Below, in pieces: positions 8,965 to 17,731 of a DNA stretch of 64,000 nucleotides (position 1 is the first letter of the stretch; every line of letters begins with the position of its first letter). A model generated the notes under the pieces. That model saw only the letters and a program-made list of their open reading frames with translations, was not told the origin of the DNA and ran no database searches. The translations under genes were made by a program, and so were the position numbers. The DNA comes from Gammaproteobacteria bacterium RIFCSPHIGHO2_12_FULL_63_22. Its GTDB lineage: Bacteria; Pseudomonadota; Gammaproteobacteria; Xanthomonadales; Xanthomonadaceae. The DNA is taken from positions 65,235-129,234 of the forward strand of contig MGYJ01000088.1 in the NCBI GenBank assembly GCA_001801685.1, read 5' to 3'.

Positions 8965-9722
8965 CAGCCGGTCTTTCTTGCGGCGCCGATCGGCTCGCCC
9001 TTCTTGCGCATGGCAGGATCGAATCCCGCGTTGCGCATGAGTTCATGGCTGAGGCCCGCGCCGAGCGCCATCCCGTCGGTGTCGTAGATCAGCCGCTTGT
9101 TCTCGGCATTGCTGTGCCGGCTGTTGCCGCGGATCAGGCTCGTTATTTCGGAGACCCTGGCGTCGAGCGCGTCATCGGGGACGCAATAGTTCGCCAGCCC
9201 CATCGCAGCGGCTTCCTCGCCCGTATAGGGTCTGCAGGTAAGCATCATCTCGAGCGCCTTTGCCTGACCGATGCGGCGCGGCAGGCGCTGCGAGAGGCCC
9301 CAGCCCGGGACCAGCCCCCATTTGCCGTGCGTGTCGGCGAAACGTGCACTTTCCCCGCAGACGATGAAGTCGGCCGAGAGCGCAAATTCGAGCCCGCCGG
9401 TGTAGCAACTGCCCTGGACCTTTGCGATCACCGGCTGGGGCAGGGCGGTCAGCCTCTCGAGGGTGAGCATTTCCTGCCGCAGCCAGCCGAGCGCGTCGGG
9501 ATGGGGCGGCGATTTGAGATCATGCCCCGCACAAAAATGCCCGCCCGCGCCGGTGACGACGAGAACCGCGACATCGTCGCCATGGCTTTCGATGTCGCGG
9601 ACATGTGCGCGAAACGCGCGGAAAAGGTCGCGATTGACGGCGTTTCGCTGACCCGGCCGGTTGAGGGTCAGCGTGCAGACGCCGTCCGCGTCGTCGCGCA
9701 GGACGAGAGCTTCGTCGCTCAC
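8964..9722 (-). CDS. Enoyl-CoA hydratase/isomerase family protein
   Basis: Crotonase-fold protein of 252 residues. The oxyanion-hole region is VTGAGGHFCAGHDL and the first catalytic glutamate is kept in YTGGLEFALSAD. At the second glutamate position, usually PE in PEILLG, the sequence reads ADTHGKWGLVPG. That change makes simple hydratase activity doubtful; an isomerase or other crotonase reaction is possible. The start is a GTG at 9722 overlapping the stop of the upstream SDR (GTGA), giving SDEALVLRDD. A longer in-frame extension upstream overlaps that SDR and has no family resemblance. Part of the 11411-5866 operon. Confidence 0.9.
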   Translation of the reverse strand: MSDEALVLRDDADGVCTLTLNRPGQRNAVNRDLFRAFRAHVRDIESHGDDVAVLVVTGAGGHFCAGHDLKSPPHPDALGWLRQEMLTLERLTALPQPVIAKVQGSCYTGGLEFALSADFIVCGESARFADTHGKWGLVPGWGLSQRLPRRIGQAKALEMMLTCRPYTGEEAAAMGLANYCVPDDALDARVSEITSLIRGNSRHSNAENKRLIYDTDGMALGAGLSHELMRNAGFDPAMRKKGEPIGAARKTG

Positions 9723-10630
9723 CCGGCGTCGCCGCGGGTCTTGGCGATCGCCGCTTTCGCGCTGCCGCTTTCCACGGCGCGCTTGCCGAACTGCTCGCGG
9801 ATCGGCACAAATTCGGGCATCACGAGGCTGCGGCGCAGCCAATTGGCCCCGTCGAGCACGACCGTGTGGCCCGACAGATAGCTCGCATAGGGCGAGCAGA
9901 TGAACGTCGCCATCCAGCCAAGTTCGCGCAATTCGCCGACGCGCAGTCCGGGCACCGTATTGTCACCCGTTTCGCCTTCGCGATGCCGGGTCATGTGCCC
10001 GGGCATGTCTTCATGCGGGAAACGGCCCGGGGCAAGGCAATTGACGCGGATGCCGTCGGGCGCCCATTCGACCGCAAGACTTTGCGTCAGATTGGTCACG
10101 CCGGCCTTTGCCGCCGCCGAATGCGATGTGCCGGGGCCACCGGTCCAGCTGTAGGTCGCGCCGATATTGAGGATCGCGCCGGGCATCCCGGCGGCCAGCC
10201 GCCGGACGGCGAATTCGCGGCTGCAGTTATAGGTGCCGTTGAGTACGATATCGACGACGGTGCGGAATCCGTTCGGCGTCATTTCCTCGGCAGGCGCCGG
10301 GAAATTGCCCGCGGCATTGTTGATGAGCACGTCGACCGGGCCGAGCCTGGCTTCGATCTCGTCGAACGCTCTGGCGATCGCCTCGGGATCGCGCACGTCG
10401 CAAGCCACCGCGATGGCTTCGGCGCCGACCGCATGAAGCGCGGCGAGCCCGGCTTCGAGATGCTCGGGCTTGCGGCTGAGTACCGCGATCTTTGCACCGA
10501 GCCGGGCGAATTCGACCGCCATGCCCTTGCCGAGGCCGGTGCCGCCGCCGGTGACGGCGACCACCTGTCCGTCGTAGGTGCCGTCGGGAAGCGCCTTGGC
10601 GCCAAGCGGCGGCGGAGCGGGTAACGCCAT
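9719..10630 (-). CDS. SDR oxidoreductase, 2,4-dienoyl-CoA reductase-like
   Basis: Short-chain dehydrogenase of 303 residues. The cofactor motif is VTGGGTGLGKG (about residues 26-36), followed by NNAAGNF. Instead of YxxxK the active-site segment reads SHSAAAKAGV. This is the arrangement of 2,4-dienoyl-CoA reductases, which lack the classical tyrosine but keep the lysine. The C-terminal extension beyond GANWLRRSLVMPEF is also longer than in simple SDRs. It probably reduces a conjugated dienoyl-CoA with NADPH during breakdown of an unsaturated or ring-derived acyl-CoA. Its ATG lies 1 bp after the stop codon of the upstream crotonase, so translation is coupled. Confidence 0.9.
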   Translation of the reverse strand: MALPAPPPLGAKALPDGTYDGQVVAVTGGGTGLGKGMAVEFARLGAKIAVLSRKPEHLEAGLAALHAVGAEAIAVACDVRDPEAIARAFDEIEARLGPVDVLINNAAGNFPAPAEEMTPNGFRTVVDIVLNGTYNCSREFAVRRLAAGMPGAILNIGATYSWTGGPGTSHSAAAKAGVTNLTQSLAVEWAPDGIRVNCLAPGRFPHEDMPGHMTRHREGETGDNTVPGLRVGELRELGWMATFICSPYASYLSGHTVVLDGANWLRRSLVMPEFVPIREQFGKRAVESGSAKAAIAKTRGDAG

Positions 10631-10631
10631 C

Positions 10632-11411
10632 TTATTTCCCCTTGTAGTTGGGCGCGCGCTTCTCGCGGATTGCGGTGCGCGCTTCCTGATAGTCGTCGGT
10701 CTTGAAGAGGTAGCTTTGCGCGTAAAGTTCGGCGCGCGTGCCCGTGCGGATGGTCGATCCGTGCATCAGGTTGATCATTTCCTTGGCCAGCGCCAGGTTG
10801 ATGGGCGGTTTGGCAGCGATGTCGCGGGCCAGTTCGAGGGCTTTTGCGTCGAGATCCTCGGGCGCGACGACGAAATCGACCGCACCCCATTCGAGCGCGG
10901 TTTCGGCATCGATACGTTGTCCGGTCATCACCATATATTTGGTGCGCGACGGGCCGATCAGCGCGGTCATCATCTGGGTGCCGCCGGTATCGGGCAGCAC
11001 GCCGTAAAGTATCTCGGGCAGGGCCATCTTCAGACTGGTGTCGCTGATCCGTATATCGGCCGCGAGCGCAAGCTCGCACCCGCCGCCGATCGCGCCGCCC
11101 TTCAGCGCGGCGATGATCGGCTTGGTCGATTCCTGCATCCGGAGGCGCCCTTCCTGATGCCGCCGCACGAAGTGGAAATCGCTCTCGTCGCGGGCGCGGT
11201 GACCGAGAACATTGGTGTCGCGGCCCGAGCAGAAGGATTTACCCACGGCGCGGATCAGAATCGCGCTGGTTTCGCTTTCGTCGAGCGCTTCGCCCAGCAG
11301 TTTCTGGAACCGCTCCGACATCTCGTCATCCATCGCATTGTGCCGGTCAGGGCGGTTCAACGTCAGGATTCGCAAGGCGCCTTCGCGCTCGCTCTCGATC
11401 AAATCAGACAT
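10632..11411 (-). CDS. Enoyl-CoA hydratase
   Basis: Crotonase of 259 residues, first gene of a six-gene minus-strand operon. Both hydratase glutamates appear intact: IGGGCELALAAD and MALPEILYGVLPDTGGT. The oxyanion segment is VGKSFCSGRDTN. It should hydrate an enoyl-CoA to a 3-hydroxyacyl-CoA. The promoter region is shared with the divergent SDR at 11496 and carries a regulon palindrome 35 bp upstream of this ATG, so the two operons are probably co-regulated. Confidence 0.93.
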   Translation of the reverse strand: MSDLIESEREGALRILTLNRPDRHNAMDDEMSERFQKLLGEALDESETSAILIRAVGKSFCSGRDTNVLGHRARDESDFHFVRRHQEGRLRMQESTKPIIAALKGGAIGGGCELALAADIRISDTSLKMALPEILYGVLPDTGGTQMMTALIGPSRTKYMVMTGQRIDAETALEWGAVDFVVAPEDLDAKALELARDIAAKPPINLALAKEMINLMHGSTIRTGTRAELYAQSYLFKTDDYQEARTAIREKRAPNYKGK

Positions 11412-11446
11412 TCCGCCTCCCGTTCTGTTTCGATAAGGCTTGCACG

Positions 11447-11458
11447 AGTTGTATAACT
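11447..11458. promoter_or_regulatory. Regulon palindrome A (AGTTGTATAACT)
   Basis: One mismatch from the palindromic core AGTTATATAACT. It lies about 36 bp upstream of both divergent start codons (11411 minus, 11496 plus). It is one of seven copies in the island and is inferred to be an operator. Confidence 0.7.
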
Positions 11459-11495
11459 AAGTCAATTATGTCGAACACTTCGGGAGAGACGAATT

Positions 11496-12257
11496 ATGGA
11501 CCTGGGCGGAAAGACGGCACTCGTCACCGGCGCGTCGCGGGGTATCGGAGCGGCGATCGCGCGTCGACTCGGCGCGGCGGGCGCGCATGTGGCGGTGAAC
11601 TATTCCGGGAGCCGCGATGCCGCCGAAGCGCTCGTTGCCGAAATCGGGTCGGCGGGCGGGCGCGCGTTCGCGGTGCGGGCGGATGTTTCGACGCTGGCGG
11701 GCATCGAAGCGATGTTCTCCGCCTGCGATGCGGCATTCGGTGAAGGTCCGAACCTCGACATATTGATCAACAACGCCGGCGTCGGACGCGGCGGCCGCGA
11801 TGCGAGCCTGAAGGCGGGCTCCGAGGATCTGTTCGACGAAATGTTCGCGGTCAACGTCAAGGGACCGCATTTCGTGACGCAGGCCGCGTTGCCGCGCCTC
11901 CGCGATGGCGGCCGGATCGTCAATATCGGCTCGATGTCGGGCAAGATCGGCCAGCCGTTCGCATCGGGCTATGCGATGACCAAGCGCGCGATCCAGAGCC
12001 TGACCTTCTCGACCGCGCTCGCGGTCGCAAAGCGCGGTATCACCTGCAATTGCATCGCGCCCGGGGCGGTCGCGACCGACTTCATCGCCGGACTGCGCGC
12101 GCAGGAAGGGTGGGACGAGGCGACCGCGAAACACACGCCGATGGGGCGGCTCGGCGAACCGGAGGATATTGCCGGCGCGGTGATGATGCTCCTCGGCGAA
12201 GACGCGCGCTGGGTGACGGGACAGATCATCGAAGCCAGCGGCGGGCTCGCACTCTGA
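11496..12257 (+). CDS. SDR family oxidoreductase (FabG-like)
   Basis: Classical short-chain dehydrogenase of 253 residues. It has TGASRGIGAA (cofactor glycine motif), NNAG, the catalytic serine in NIGSMSGKIG, and Tyr/Lys in YAMTKRA. The C-terminus VTGQIIEASGGLAL is typical of the FabG-like subgroup. It should oxidise or reduce a hydroxyl/keto group with NAD(P)H, probably on a CoA-linked intermediate. GGGAGAG precedes the ATG. The TGA overlaps the next gene's ATG (TGATG), coupling it to the acyl-CoA ligase. Confidence 0.92.
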   Translation: MDLGGKTALVTGASRGIGAAIARRLGAAGAHVAVNYSGSRDAAEALVAEIGSAGGRAFAVRADVSTLAGIEAMFSACDAAFGEGPNLDILINNAGVGRGGRDASLKAGSEDLFDEMFAVNVKGPHFVTQAALPRLRDGGRIVNIGSMSGKIGQPFASGYAMTKRAIQSLTFSTALAVAKRGITCNCIAPGAVATDFIAGLRAQEGWDEATAKHTPMGRLGEPEDIAGAVMMLLGEDARWVTGQIIEASGGLAL

Positions 12258-13750
12258 TGGCGCTGATGACCGAAAAGCTTCGCGCGATCATGGCGATCGA
12301 TCCCGAGCGCACCGAGATCGACTTCGAGGGCCGCGACTATAGCTGGCGCCAGATCGCCGACAATGTCCGCGCGATCGAGGCTGCTCTTGATGCGATGAAC
12401 CTGCCCGAAAATGCCAGGGTCGGCATCATGCTGCGCAATCGGCCCGGACATGTCGCCGCTATCGTTGCCGTCCTTTCGACCGACCGCTGCCTTGTCACGC
12501 TCAACCCGATCCTTCCCGACGCGAAGCTGTTCGCCGATGTCGAGGGGCTGGGACTCCCCGTCATCATCGCCGATGCGACCGATCTCGCGCGCGCCGGATT
12601 GAGCGAGGCGCTCGATCGCGCGGGTTCGGCCGTGATCGAAATCGGCCCGCGTCTCGAGGGCGTCCGCGTGCTGCAGTCGGGTGTCCGCACCGACATCCAG
12701 ACCTCGCCCGGCGTCGCGATCGAGATGCTCACCAGCGGCACGACGGGATCGCCCAAGCGTATTCCGCTCAGCCGCGACGCGTTCGATGCGAGCTTTCGCG
12801 GCTTCACGAAATATGAGCGCGGCCGGAGTTTCGACGATCCGCCGAAACTGAATTCGGGCTGCACGATGGTGGTCAATCCGCTCACCCATATCGGGGGTAT
12901 TTATGGCTGCATCGCCGCACTCGCCGCGGGGCGCAAGATCGCGTTGCTCGAGAAGTTCAGCGTCGAGGCCTGGGTCGATGCGGTGAAGCGCAACCGCCCC
13001 GCCGTCGCGCCCGCGGTGCCGTCCGCCGTGCGCATGCTGCTCGAGGCCGACGTCGACCCGGCCGATCTTTCGAGCCTGCGGTCGCTCATCTCGGGCACCG
13101 CGCCGCTGCCCGCCGATCTCGTCGACGCCTTTTTCGACAAATATGGCATCCCGATTTGCGGCAATTACGGGGCGACCGAATTCGCCGGCGCCGTCGCTGG
13201 CTGGACGATCGACGATTTTCGTAACTTGTGGAAGGAGAAGCGCGGTGCCGTCGGCCGGATTCACGGCGACATCGAGGCACGCGTGGTCGACCCCGAGAAT
13301 GGAGAGATACTGGCCGCGGGAGCGGAAGGGCTGCTCGAACTCAAGGGACGGCAACTCAACAACGGAATGCAGTGGCTGCGAACGACCGACCGCGCCGTTC
13401 TCGACGACGATCGTTTCCTGTTCATCAAGGGACGCGCCGACAATGCGATCATCCGCGGCGGTTTCAAGGTGCATCCCGACGATGTGGTGAAGATATTGAA
13501 CGAGCATCCGGCGGTGCGCGAGGCCGCTGTCATCGGGGTACCCGACACGCGGCTCGGCGCGGTGCCCGCTGCCGCGATCATCCTGAAGGAAGGCGCCCAG
13601 CCGCCGCTGCTCGACGATCTCAGGACGTGGCTCAAGGACCGGCTGATCGCCTATCAGGTGCCCGTCCATATTCTCTACGTCGACGATTTTCCGCGCACCC
13701 CGTCGATGAAGCCGTCGGCGCCCGCGCTTCAGGCCCTGTTTGCGGACTGA
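12257..13750 (+). CDS. Acyl-CoA synthetase (AMP-forming)
   Basis: ANL-superfamily acid:CoA ligase of 497 residues that activates a carboxylic acid via an acyl-adenylate. The P-loop is MLTSGTTGSPKRIPLS (about residue 158), the A5 motif is GNYGATEFAG, and the hinge region is FIKGRADNAIIRGGFKVHPDD. The C-terminal catalytic lysine lies in PRTPSMKPSAP. The start at 12257 overlaps the upstream SDR stop. Its 3' end overlaps the convergent SDR gene at 13729 by 22 bp. One of three ligases in the island; the substrate is not deducible. Confidence 0.93.
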   Translation: MALMTEKLRAIMAIDPERTEIDFEGRDYSWRQIADNVRAIEAALDAMNLPENARVGIMLRNRPGHVAAIVAVLSTDRCLVTLNPILPDAKLFADVEGLGLPVIIADATDLARAGLSEALDRAGSAVIEIGPRLEGVRVLQSGVRTDIQTSPGVAIEMLTSGTTGSPKRIPLSRDAFDASFRGFTKYERGRSFDDPPKLNSGCTMVVNPLTHIGGIYGCIAALAAGRKIALLEKFSVEAWVDAVKRNRPAVAPAVPSAVRMLLEADVDPADLSSLRSLISGTAPLPADLVDAFFDKYGIPICGNYGATEFAGAVAGWTIDDFRNLWKEKRGAVGRIHGDIEARVVDPENGEILAAGAEGLLELKGRQLNNGMQWLRTTDRAVLDDDRFLFIKGRADNAIIRGGFKVHPDDVVKILNEHPAVREAAVIGVPDTRLGAVPAAAIILKEGAQPPLLDDLRTWLKDRLIAYQVPVHILYVDDFPRTPSMKPSAPALQALFAD

Positions 13751-14601
13751 TCCATGATGGCGCCGATCGCGCGGTCGAGTTCGGTCAGATCCTGTCCGCC
13801 TTCGAACCGGCTTTCGTCGCCATAGGCAGCCATGCGGTCATCGAAATGCGCGGCAAGTCGCGCGCCCCAACCGCCGTGCGTGAAGATATGATAGTCGCCG
13901 GCCTTGACGCCGGCGACGACGAGGCGCGCGAACTCTTCGGGCGCCATTCCCTTGGCCAGCAGATTCTCCGTCCCCGACGGGCGCGGCGCGATGTTTGTCC
14001 GGTCGGCGATGATATTCTGTGCATTGGCGATGAAGTCGGTGCGGACAGTGCCGGGGTAAACGAGCGATACGCCGATATTGCTTCCCGCCAGTTCGCCGCG
14101 CAACGTGTCGGTCAATCCCACAAGCGCGTATTTCGACGCGTTATAGGCCGACATCGACGGCGTTGCGCAAAGCCCGGCGAGCGAGGCGACATTCACGATA
14201 TGGGCTGCGCTTTCGAGTTCGCGCATGCGCGGGATGAGGAGGTTGGCGCCGAGAAACGGACCGAGGGCATTGACCTCCTGGACCAGCTTCCAGCGTGCGG
14301 GCGCGTCGGCTCCCACCGCGGCGCCGCCCCCGATTCCGGCCGAATTGACAAGCATCGAGATCGCTCCGAGGGCTTGCTCCGCCGCGTCGATCGCCTCGCG
14401 CCAACTCGTCTCGTCGGTGACATCGAGCCGCTGGGCGGCAAACCTGCCGCCGGATCGCGACACCGCATCGCCCAGCCGGTCGGTGGCCACATCGGCGATG
14501 GTGACGCGCATGCCCTCGTCCGCGAGCGCTGCCGCGATCGCGAAGCCGATCCCGCCGGCGCCGCCGGTGACGAAGGCCGCGCGGCCGGCAAGTTTGGTCA
14601 A
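13729..14601 (-). CDS. SDR family oxidoreductase
   Basis: Short-chain dehydrogenase of 290 residues with VTGGAGGIGFA, NSAGIG, VASLAGLC and the active-site pair in YNASKYA. The C-terminal extension beyond residue 235 resembles SDRs with bulky hydrophobic substrates. The start is inferred to be a TTG at 14601 that overlaps the stop of the isochorismatase-like gene (TTGA), giving TKLAGRAAFVTG. The frame further upstream lies inside that gene and lacks family similarity. Co-transcribed with the isochorismatase-like gene under palindrome B. Confidence 0.88.
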   Translation of the reverse strand: MTKLAGRAAFVTGGAGGIGFAIAAALADEGMRVTIADVATDRLGDAVSRSGGRFAAQRLDVTDETSWREAIDAAEQALGAISMLVNSAGIGGGAAVGADAPARWKLVQEVNALGPFLGANLLIPRMRELESAAHIVNVASLAGLCATPSMSAYNASKYALVGLTDTLRGELAGSNIGVSLVYPGTVRTDFIANAQNIIADRTNIAPRPSGTENLLAKGMAPEEFARLVVAGVKAGDYHIFTHGGWGARLAAHFDDRMAAYGDESRFEGGQDLTELDRAIGAIMDQSANRA

Positions 14602-15215
14602 TTGAGTGCTTCCGATGCAAGAACGGCATCCTTGGTGGAAACCGACGCGACGAGCGGCAGGTGCATGGCGATCTGGACCTGGTGCGTCTCGGCCGTGCCG
14701 CCCGCGGTGCAATCCTCCGCGATCACGACGGTATAGCCATGACCGACCGCCTCCACCGATCCGCCCATCAGCGCGACATTGGTCGACACGCCGCAGAAGA
14801 CCACCGTGTCGATCCCGAGACCGCGCAGCGTGGCGTCGAGATCGGTGCCGGTAAAGGCGGCCATGCCATGATGGCGTTCGGATATGATGTCGCTGTCGCC
14901 GACAACGATGTCGTCATGAATGGCGGCGAAACTGCTACCCGAAACCAGATTGGCTTCCTTGTGGATGCGCGCCGCGAGGACGCAATTGCGGTTCCATCCC
15001 AGAAAATCGGGCCGCGCGGTGACGGTGCAATGCACGACAGGGAGGCCCCGCGTGCGAAAGCCGGCGGCAAGTTCGTTTATCGTGTCGACAATGCCGCGCG
15101 CTCTGACCTGCTCGGCGAGCGGCGTCTCGCGGAAAGCGGGGTCGGTGATCCCGTTCTGCATCTCCGAAATCAGCAGCGCGGCGCGCCTTCCTCGTTCGAG
15201 TCCCTTGACGGTCAT
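14598..15215 (-). CDS. Isochorismatase-like cysteine hydrolase with altered triad
   Basis: Isochorismatase/nicotinamidase-fold protein of 205 residues. The cysteine nucleophile is kept as Cys141 in VVFCGVSTNVALMGG, followed by the cis-peptide-type GVSTN. The usual aspartate of the DMQN motif is Glu18 here (LISEMQNGI), and the usual lysine is Arg114 (ISERHHGMAAF). The family hydrolyses amides, vinyl ethers or carbamoyl groups; with a Glu-Arg-Cys set the reaction may differ. First gene of a two-gene operon whose promoter region contains palindrome B. Confidence 0.85.
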   Translation of the reverse strand: MTVKGLERGRRAALLISEMQNGITDPAFRETPLAEQVRARGIVDTINELAAGFRTRGLPVVHCTVTARPDFLGWNRNCVLAARIHKEANLVSGSSFAAIHDDIVVGDSDIISERHHGMAAFTGTDLDATLRGLGIDTVVFCGVSTNVALMGGSVEAVGHGYTVVIAEDCTAGGTAETHQVQIAMHLPLVASVSTKDAVLASEALN

Positions 15216-15233
15216 CGCATTCTCCCTTGCTCC

Positions 15234-15248
15234 ACTTATTAAACTAGG
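15234..15248. promoter_or_regulatory. Regulon palindrome B (CCTAGTTTAATAAGT on minus strand)
   Basis: Diverged copy of the regulon palindrome, closest to copy D (CCTAGTTATATAAGT). It is 18 bp from the start of the isochorismatase-like gene and 39 bp from the divergent SDR at 15288. Inferred shared operator. Confidence 0.6.
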
Positions 15249-15287
15249 TAATAGATGTGATCCGGGAAGAGAGCAAGGGAGAGAGCG

Positions 15288-16109
15288 ATGGCCGAGTCAT
15301 TTGCCGGCAAGTCGGTGATCGTTACCGGCGGCGGCCGCGGGGTCGGACGCGGGATCGGCCAGGCCTTCGCGGCGGCGGGTGCGAACGTCATGCTGGGCGC
15401 ACGGACGCTCTCCTACGCGACGGACGTGAAGGCCGAGATCGAAGCAGCGGGCGGCGTGGCCGAAATCGTCGGCGTCGACATTTCGCGGCATGACGATTGC
15501 CGTGCGCTTGTCGATGCGGCCGTTGCGGCGTTCGGCGGGGTCGATGTCATCGTCCATGCCGCCGCCGACATCCCGCACGGCGGCCTCGGACATGTCGACG
15601 ACGACCGGCTCGAGGCGGGATTTGCCAGCATCGCAAAGGCAGCCTGGTGGCTGCTCGACGCAGCGCGGCCATATCTTGCCAAGGCGAACGACGGCGGGCG
15701 GTTTATCGCGATCGGGTCGATCAACGGGACATTCAACGTCGTCCCGAACATGACCGCCTATGGCATGGCGAAGGCGGCACTCGACGCGTTCGTCCGCGCA
15801 GCCGCGGGCGATGTCGTGGGCGAGGGGATTACCGTCAATGCGGTCAATCCGGGTCTCGTCGCGAGCGACCGTGCGAAGGCGGTGCTCGGCGACGACGGCC
15901 TCGCCGCCTATGGCGCGACGGTTCCCGTCGGACGCGCCGGGACGCCCGAGGACATTGCGCACGCCTGCCTGTTCCTCGCTTCGGCGCGGTCCGACTACAT
16001 CACCGGCACGACGATCAAGATGGATGGCGGCTCGACCGTCGCGGCGCCGGCAGGGCGCAACGAAATATTGCAGGAACGGCTGAAGGCCCAGCACGGAAAG
16101 GCGAACTGA
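15288..16109 (+). CDS. SDR family oxidoreductase
   Basis: Short-chain dehydrogenase of 273 residues with VTGGGRGVGRG, HAAAD in place of NNAG, the serine region IGSINGTFN, and Tyr/Lys in YGMAKAAL. First of three consecutive SDR genes followed by a DUF2889 gene. AAGGGAGAGAGCG precedes the ATG. Its TGA overlaps the next ATG. Probably oxidises a secondary alcohol of the substrate or an acyl-CoA intermediate. Confidence 0.91.
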   Translation: MAESFAGKSVIVTGGGRGVGRGIGQAFAAAGANVMLGARTLSYATDVKAEIEAAGGVAEIVGVDISRHDDCRALVDAAVAAFGGVDVIVHAAADIPHGGLGHVDDDRLEAGFASIAKAAWWLLDAARPYLAKANDGGRFIAIGSINGTFNVVPNMTAYGMAKAALDAFVRAAAGDVVGEGITVNAVNPGLVASDRAKAVLGDDGLAAYGATVPVGRAGTPEDIAHACLFLASARSDYITGTTIKMDGGSTVAAPAGRNEILQERLKAQHGKAN

Positions 16110-16903
16110 TGGATCTTGGAATCAAGGGCAAGGTGGCGCTCGTCTTCGGCGGGTCGAAGGGGATCGGGCTCGGCTGCGCGCATGAATTCGCGCGCGAGGG
16201 GTGCCTGACCGTGATTGCGGCGCGAACGCAGGCGACGATCGATGCCGCGGTTGCCGAAGTGGAGGCGGCGGGCGGTCGAGCGGTCGGCGTTTCGGCCGAC
16301 TGCACGACCAAAGAGGGCATCGCGCGCGCCGTACAGGCGGCCACCGACGCCTTCGGTCCGCCCGATATTCTGATCTTCAATGTCGACTCGGGGCCCAAGG
16401 GGCCGTTTCTCGAAGTCGACGACGACACTTTCGCCGCGGCGAACAACAATAATGTCATGGCATTCCGCTGGGCAGTGCAGGCGGTTTTCCCGCATATGAA
16501 GGCCAAGGGCTGGGGGCGCATCCTGACGATCGGGACCAATTCGGTGAAGGCACCGCACCGCAAGCTCCAGCGCGCGGCGCAAAACACCTACCGCGTCGGC
16601 GCGCTCGCCTTGTCCAAGACATTGTCCGCCGAGCTCGGTCCCCATGGAGTTACCGTCAACACGCTGGGCACGGGCGCGATCGCGACGCCGCAGTTCAGGG
16701 AGGTCTTCACGAAGATCGCCGAAGCGAAGGGCCAGAGCTACGAAGAGCATATCGCCGAGCGGGTGAGCGAGTGGCCGGTGCAACGGATGGGAACGCCCGA
16801 GGATATGGCCGCGGCGGCCGCTTTTCTCTGTTCCGACCGTGCCGGCTTCATCACCGGGCAGGTGCTCATCGTCGACGGCGGCAATCTCGAAGTTCTGCAA
16901 TAA
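16109..16903 (+). CDS. SDR-fold protein lacking the Tyr-Lys pair
   Basis: SDR-fold protein of 264 residues with a normal cofactor region (VFGGSKGIGLG) and the C-terminal ITGQVLIVDGG. The active-site YxxxK is replaced: where YSASK is expected the sequence reads QNTYR, inside APHRKLQRAAQNTYRVGA. A subgroup of SDRs with N-x-x-R at this point is known in bacteria. It may use a different proton-relay set or act as a non-catalytic partner. Translationally coupled to the SDR upstream (TGATG). Confidence 0.87.
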   Translation: MDLGIKGKVALVFGGSKGIGLGCAHEFAREGCLTVIAARTQATIDAAVAEVEAAGGRAVGVSADCTTKEGIARAVQAATDAFGPPDILIFNVDSGPKGPFLEVDDDTFAAANNNNVMAFRWAVQAVFPHMKAKGWGRILTIGTNSVKAPHRKLQRAAQNTYRVGALALSKTLSAELGPHGVTVNTLGTGAIATPQFREVFTKIAEAKGQSYEEHIAERVSEWPVQRMGTPEDMAAAAAFLCSDRAGFITGQVLIVDGGNLEVLQ

Positions 16904-16926
16904 TCAGCAATCGAAGGAAGCAAGCA

Positions 16927-17721
16927 ATGCAATTGGGTAACAATATCGCAGCGGTGGTGACGGGCGGCGCATCGGGCCTCGGCCGCGCCAGTGCGGAAGC
17001 TCTCGCGAGCGCGGGCGTCAAGGTTGCGATCTTCGACGTCAACGAGGAGGGCGGCAAGGCAGTGGCCGACGCGATCGGCGGTATCTTCTGCAAGGTCGAC
17101 ATCACCAGCGAGGACAGTGTGGTCGCGGGCTTCGACGCGGCGCGCGCGGCGCATGGGCAGGAACGCATCCTGGTCCATTGTGCGCAGATTTCGAAGGGCG
17201 GCAAGACGGTCCGCTTCGACAAGACCAGCGGCGGCTATGTTCGCTACTCCACCGACGACTATGCCTTTTCGGCGCAGGGCATCCTGATCGCCAGCTATCG
17301 CCTTGCATCGCTGTCGGCGCTCGGGATGGCGAACGCCGACCCGCTCAACGACGACGGCGAGCGCGGCGCGATCGTGCTGACCGCCTCGGCGGCGGCGCAG
17401 GATGCGCAAATCGGACAGGTCGGCTATGGTTCGCTGAAAGCCGGTGTCAACGGGCTCGTCCTGCCGCTGGCGCGCGACCTCATGGACCTCGGCATCCGGG
17501 TCAATTCGATCATGCCGGGGATATTTGCGACCCCGCCGATGCTTGCGGTGAAGGACAAGGCGCCCGCCATATTCGAGGGGCTCGCCGCATCCGTGCCGTT
17601 CCCGAAAAGGCTCGGCCATCCCGAGGAATTCGGCAGCCTCGTACTGGAGCTTGCCCGCAACGGCTATTTCAACGGCCAGAATCTGCGCCTCGACGGCGCG
17701 ATCCGGATGCCGCCGAAATGA
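16927..17721 (+). CDS. SDR oxidoreductase, 3-hydroxyacyl-CoA dehydrogenase type-2-like
   Basis: Short-chain dehydrogenase of 264 residues with VTGGASGLGRA, HCAQI, the serine in LTASAAAQD and YGSLKAG as active-site Tyr/Lys. The insertion around residues 95-130 and the ending RMPPK resemble HSD10-type 3-hydroxyacyl-CoA dehydrogenases. It probably oxidises a 3-hydroxyacyl-CoA to the 3-keto form. GAAGGAAG lies upstream of the ATG at 16927, and the start gives the family-typical N-terminus. Third gene of the 15288-18748 operon. Confidence 0.9.
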   Translation: MQLGNNIAAVVTGGASGLGRASAEALASAGVKVAIFDVNEEGGKAVADAIGGIFCKVDITSEDSVVAGFDAARAAHGQERILVHCAQISKGGKTVRFDKTSGGYVRYSTDDYAFSAQGILIASYRLASLSALGMANADPLNDDGERGAIVLTASAAAQDAQIGQVGYGSLKAGVNGLVLPLARDLMDLGIRVNSIMPGIFATPPMLAVKDKAPAIFEGLAASVPFPKRLGHPEEFGSLVLELARNGYFNGQNLRLDGAIRMPPK

Positions 17722-17731
17722 GGTGCCGGCA

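Noticed and set aside
12257..14601. Frameshift suspected from the overlap of convergent ligase and SDR genes
   Set aside because: Both proteins end with family-typical C-termini; the 22-bp tail overlap is compatible with two real convergent genes.
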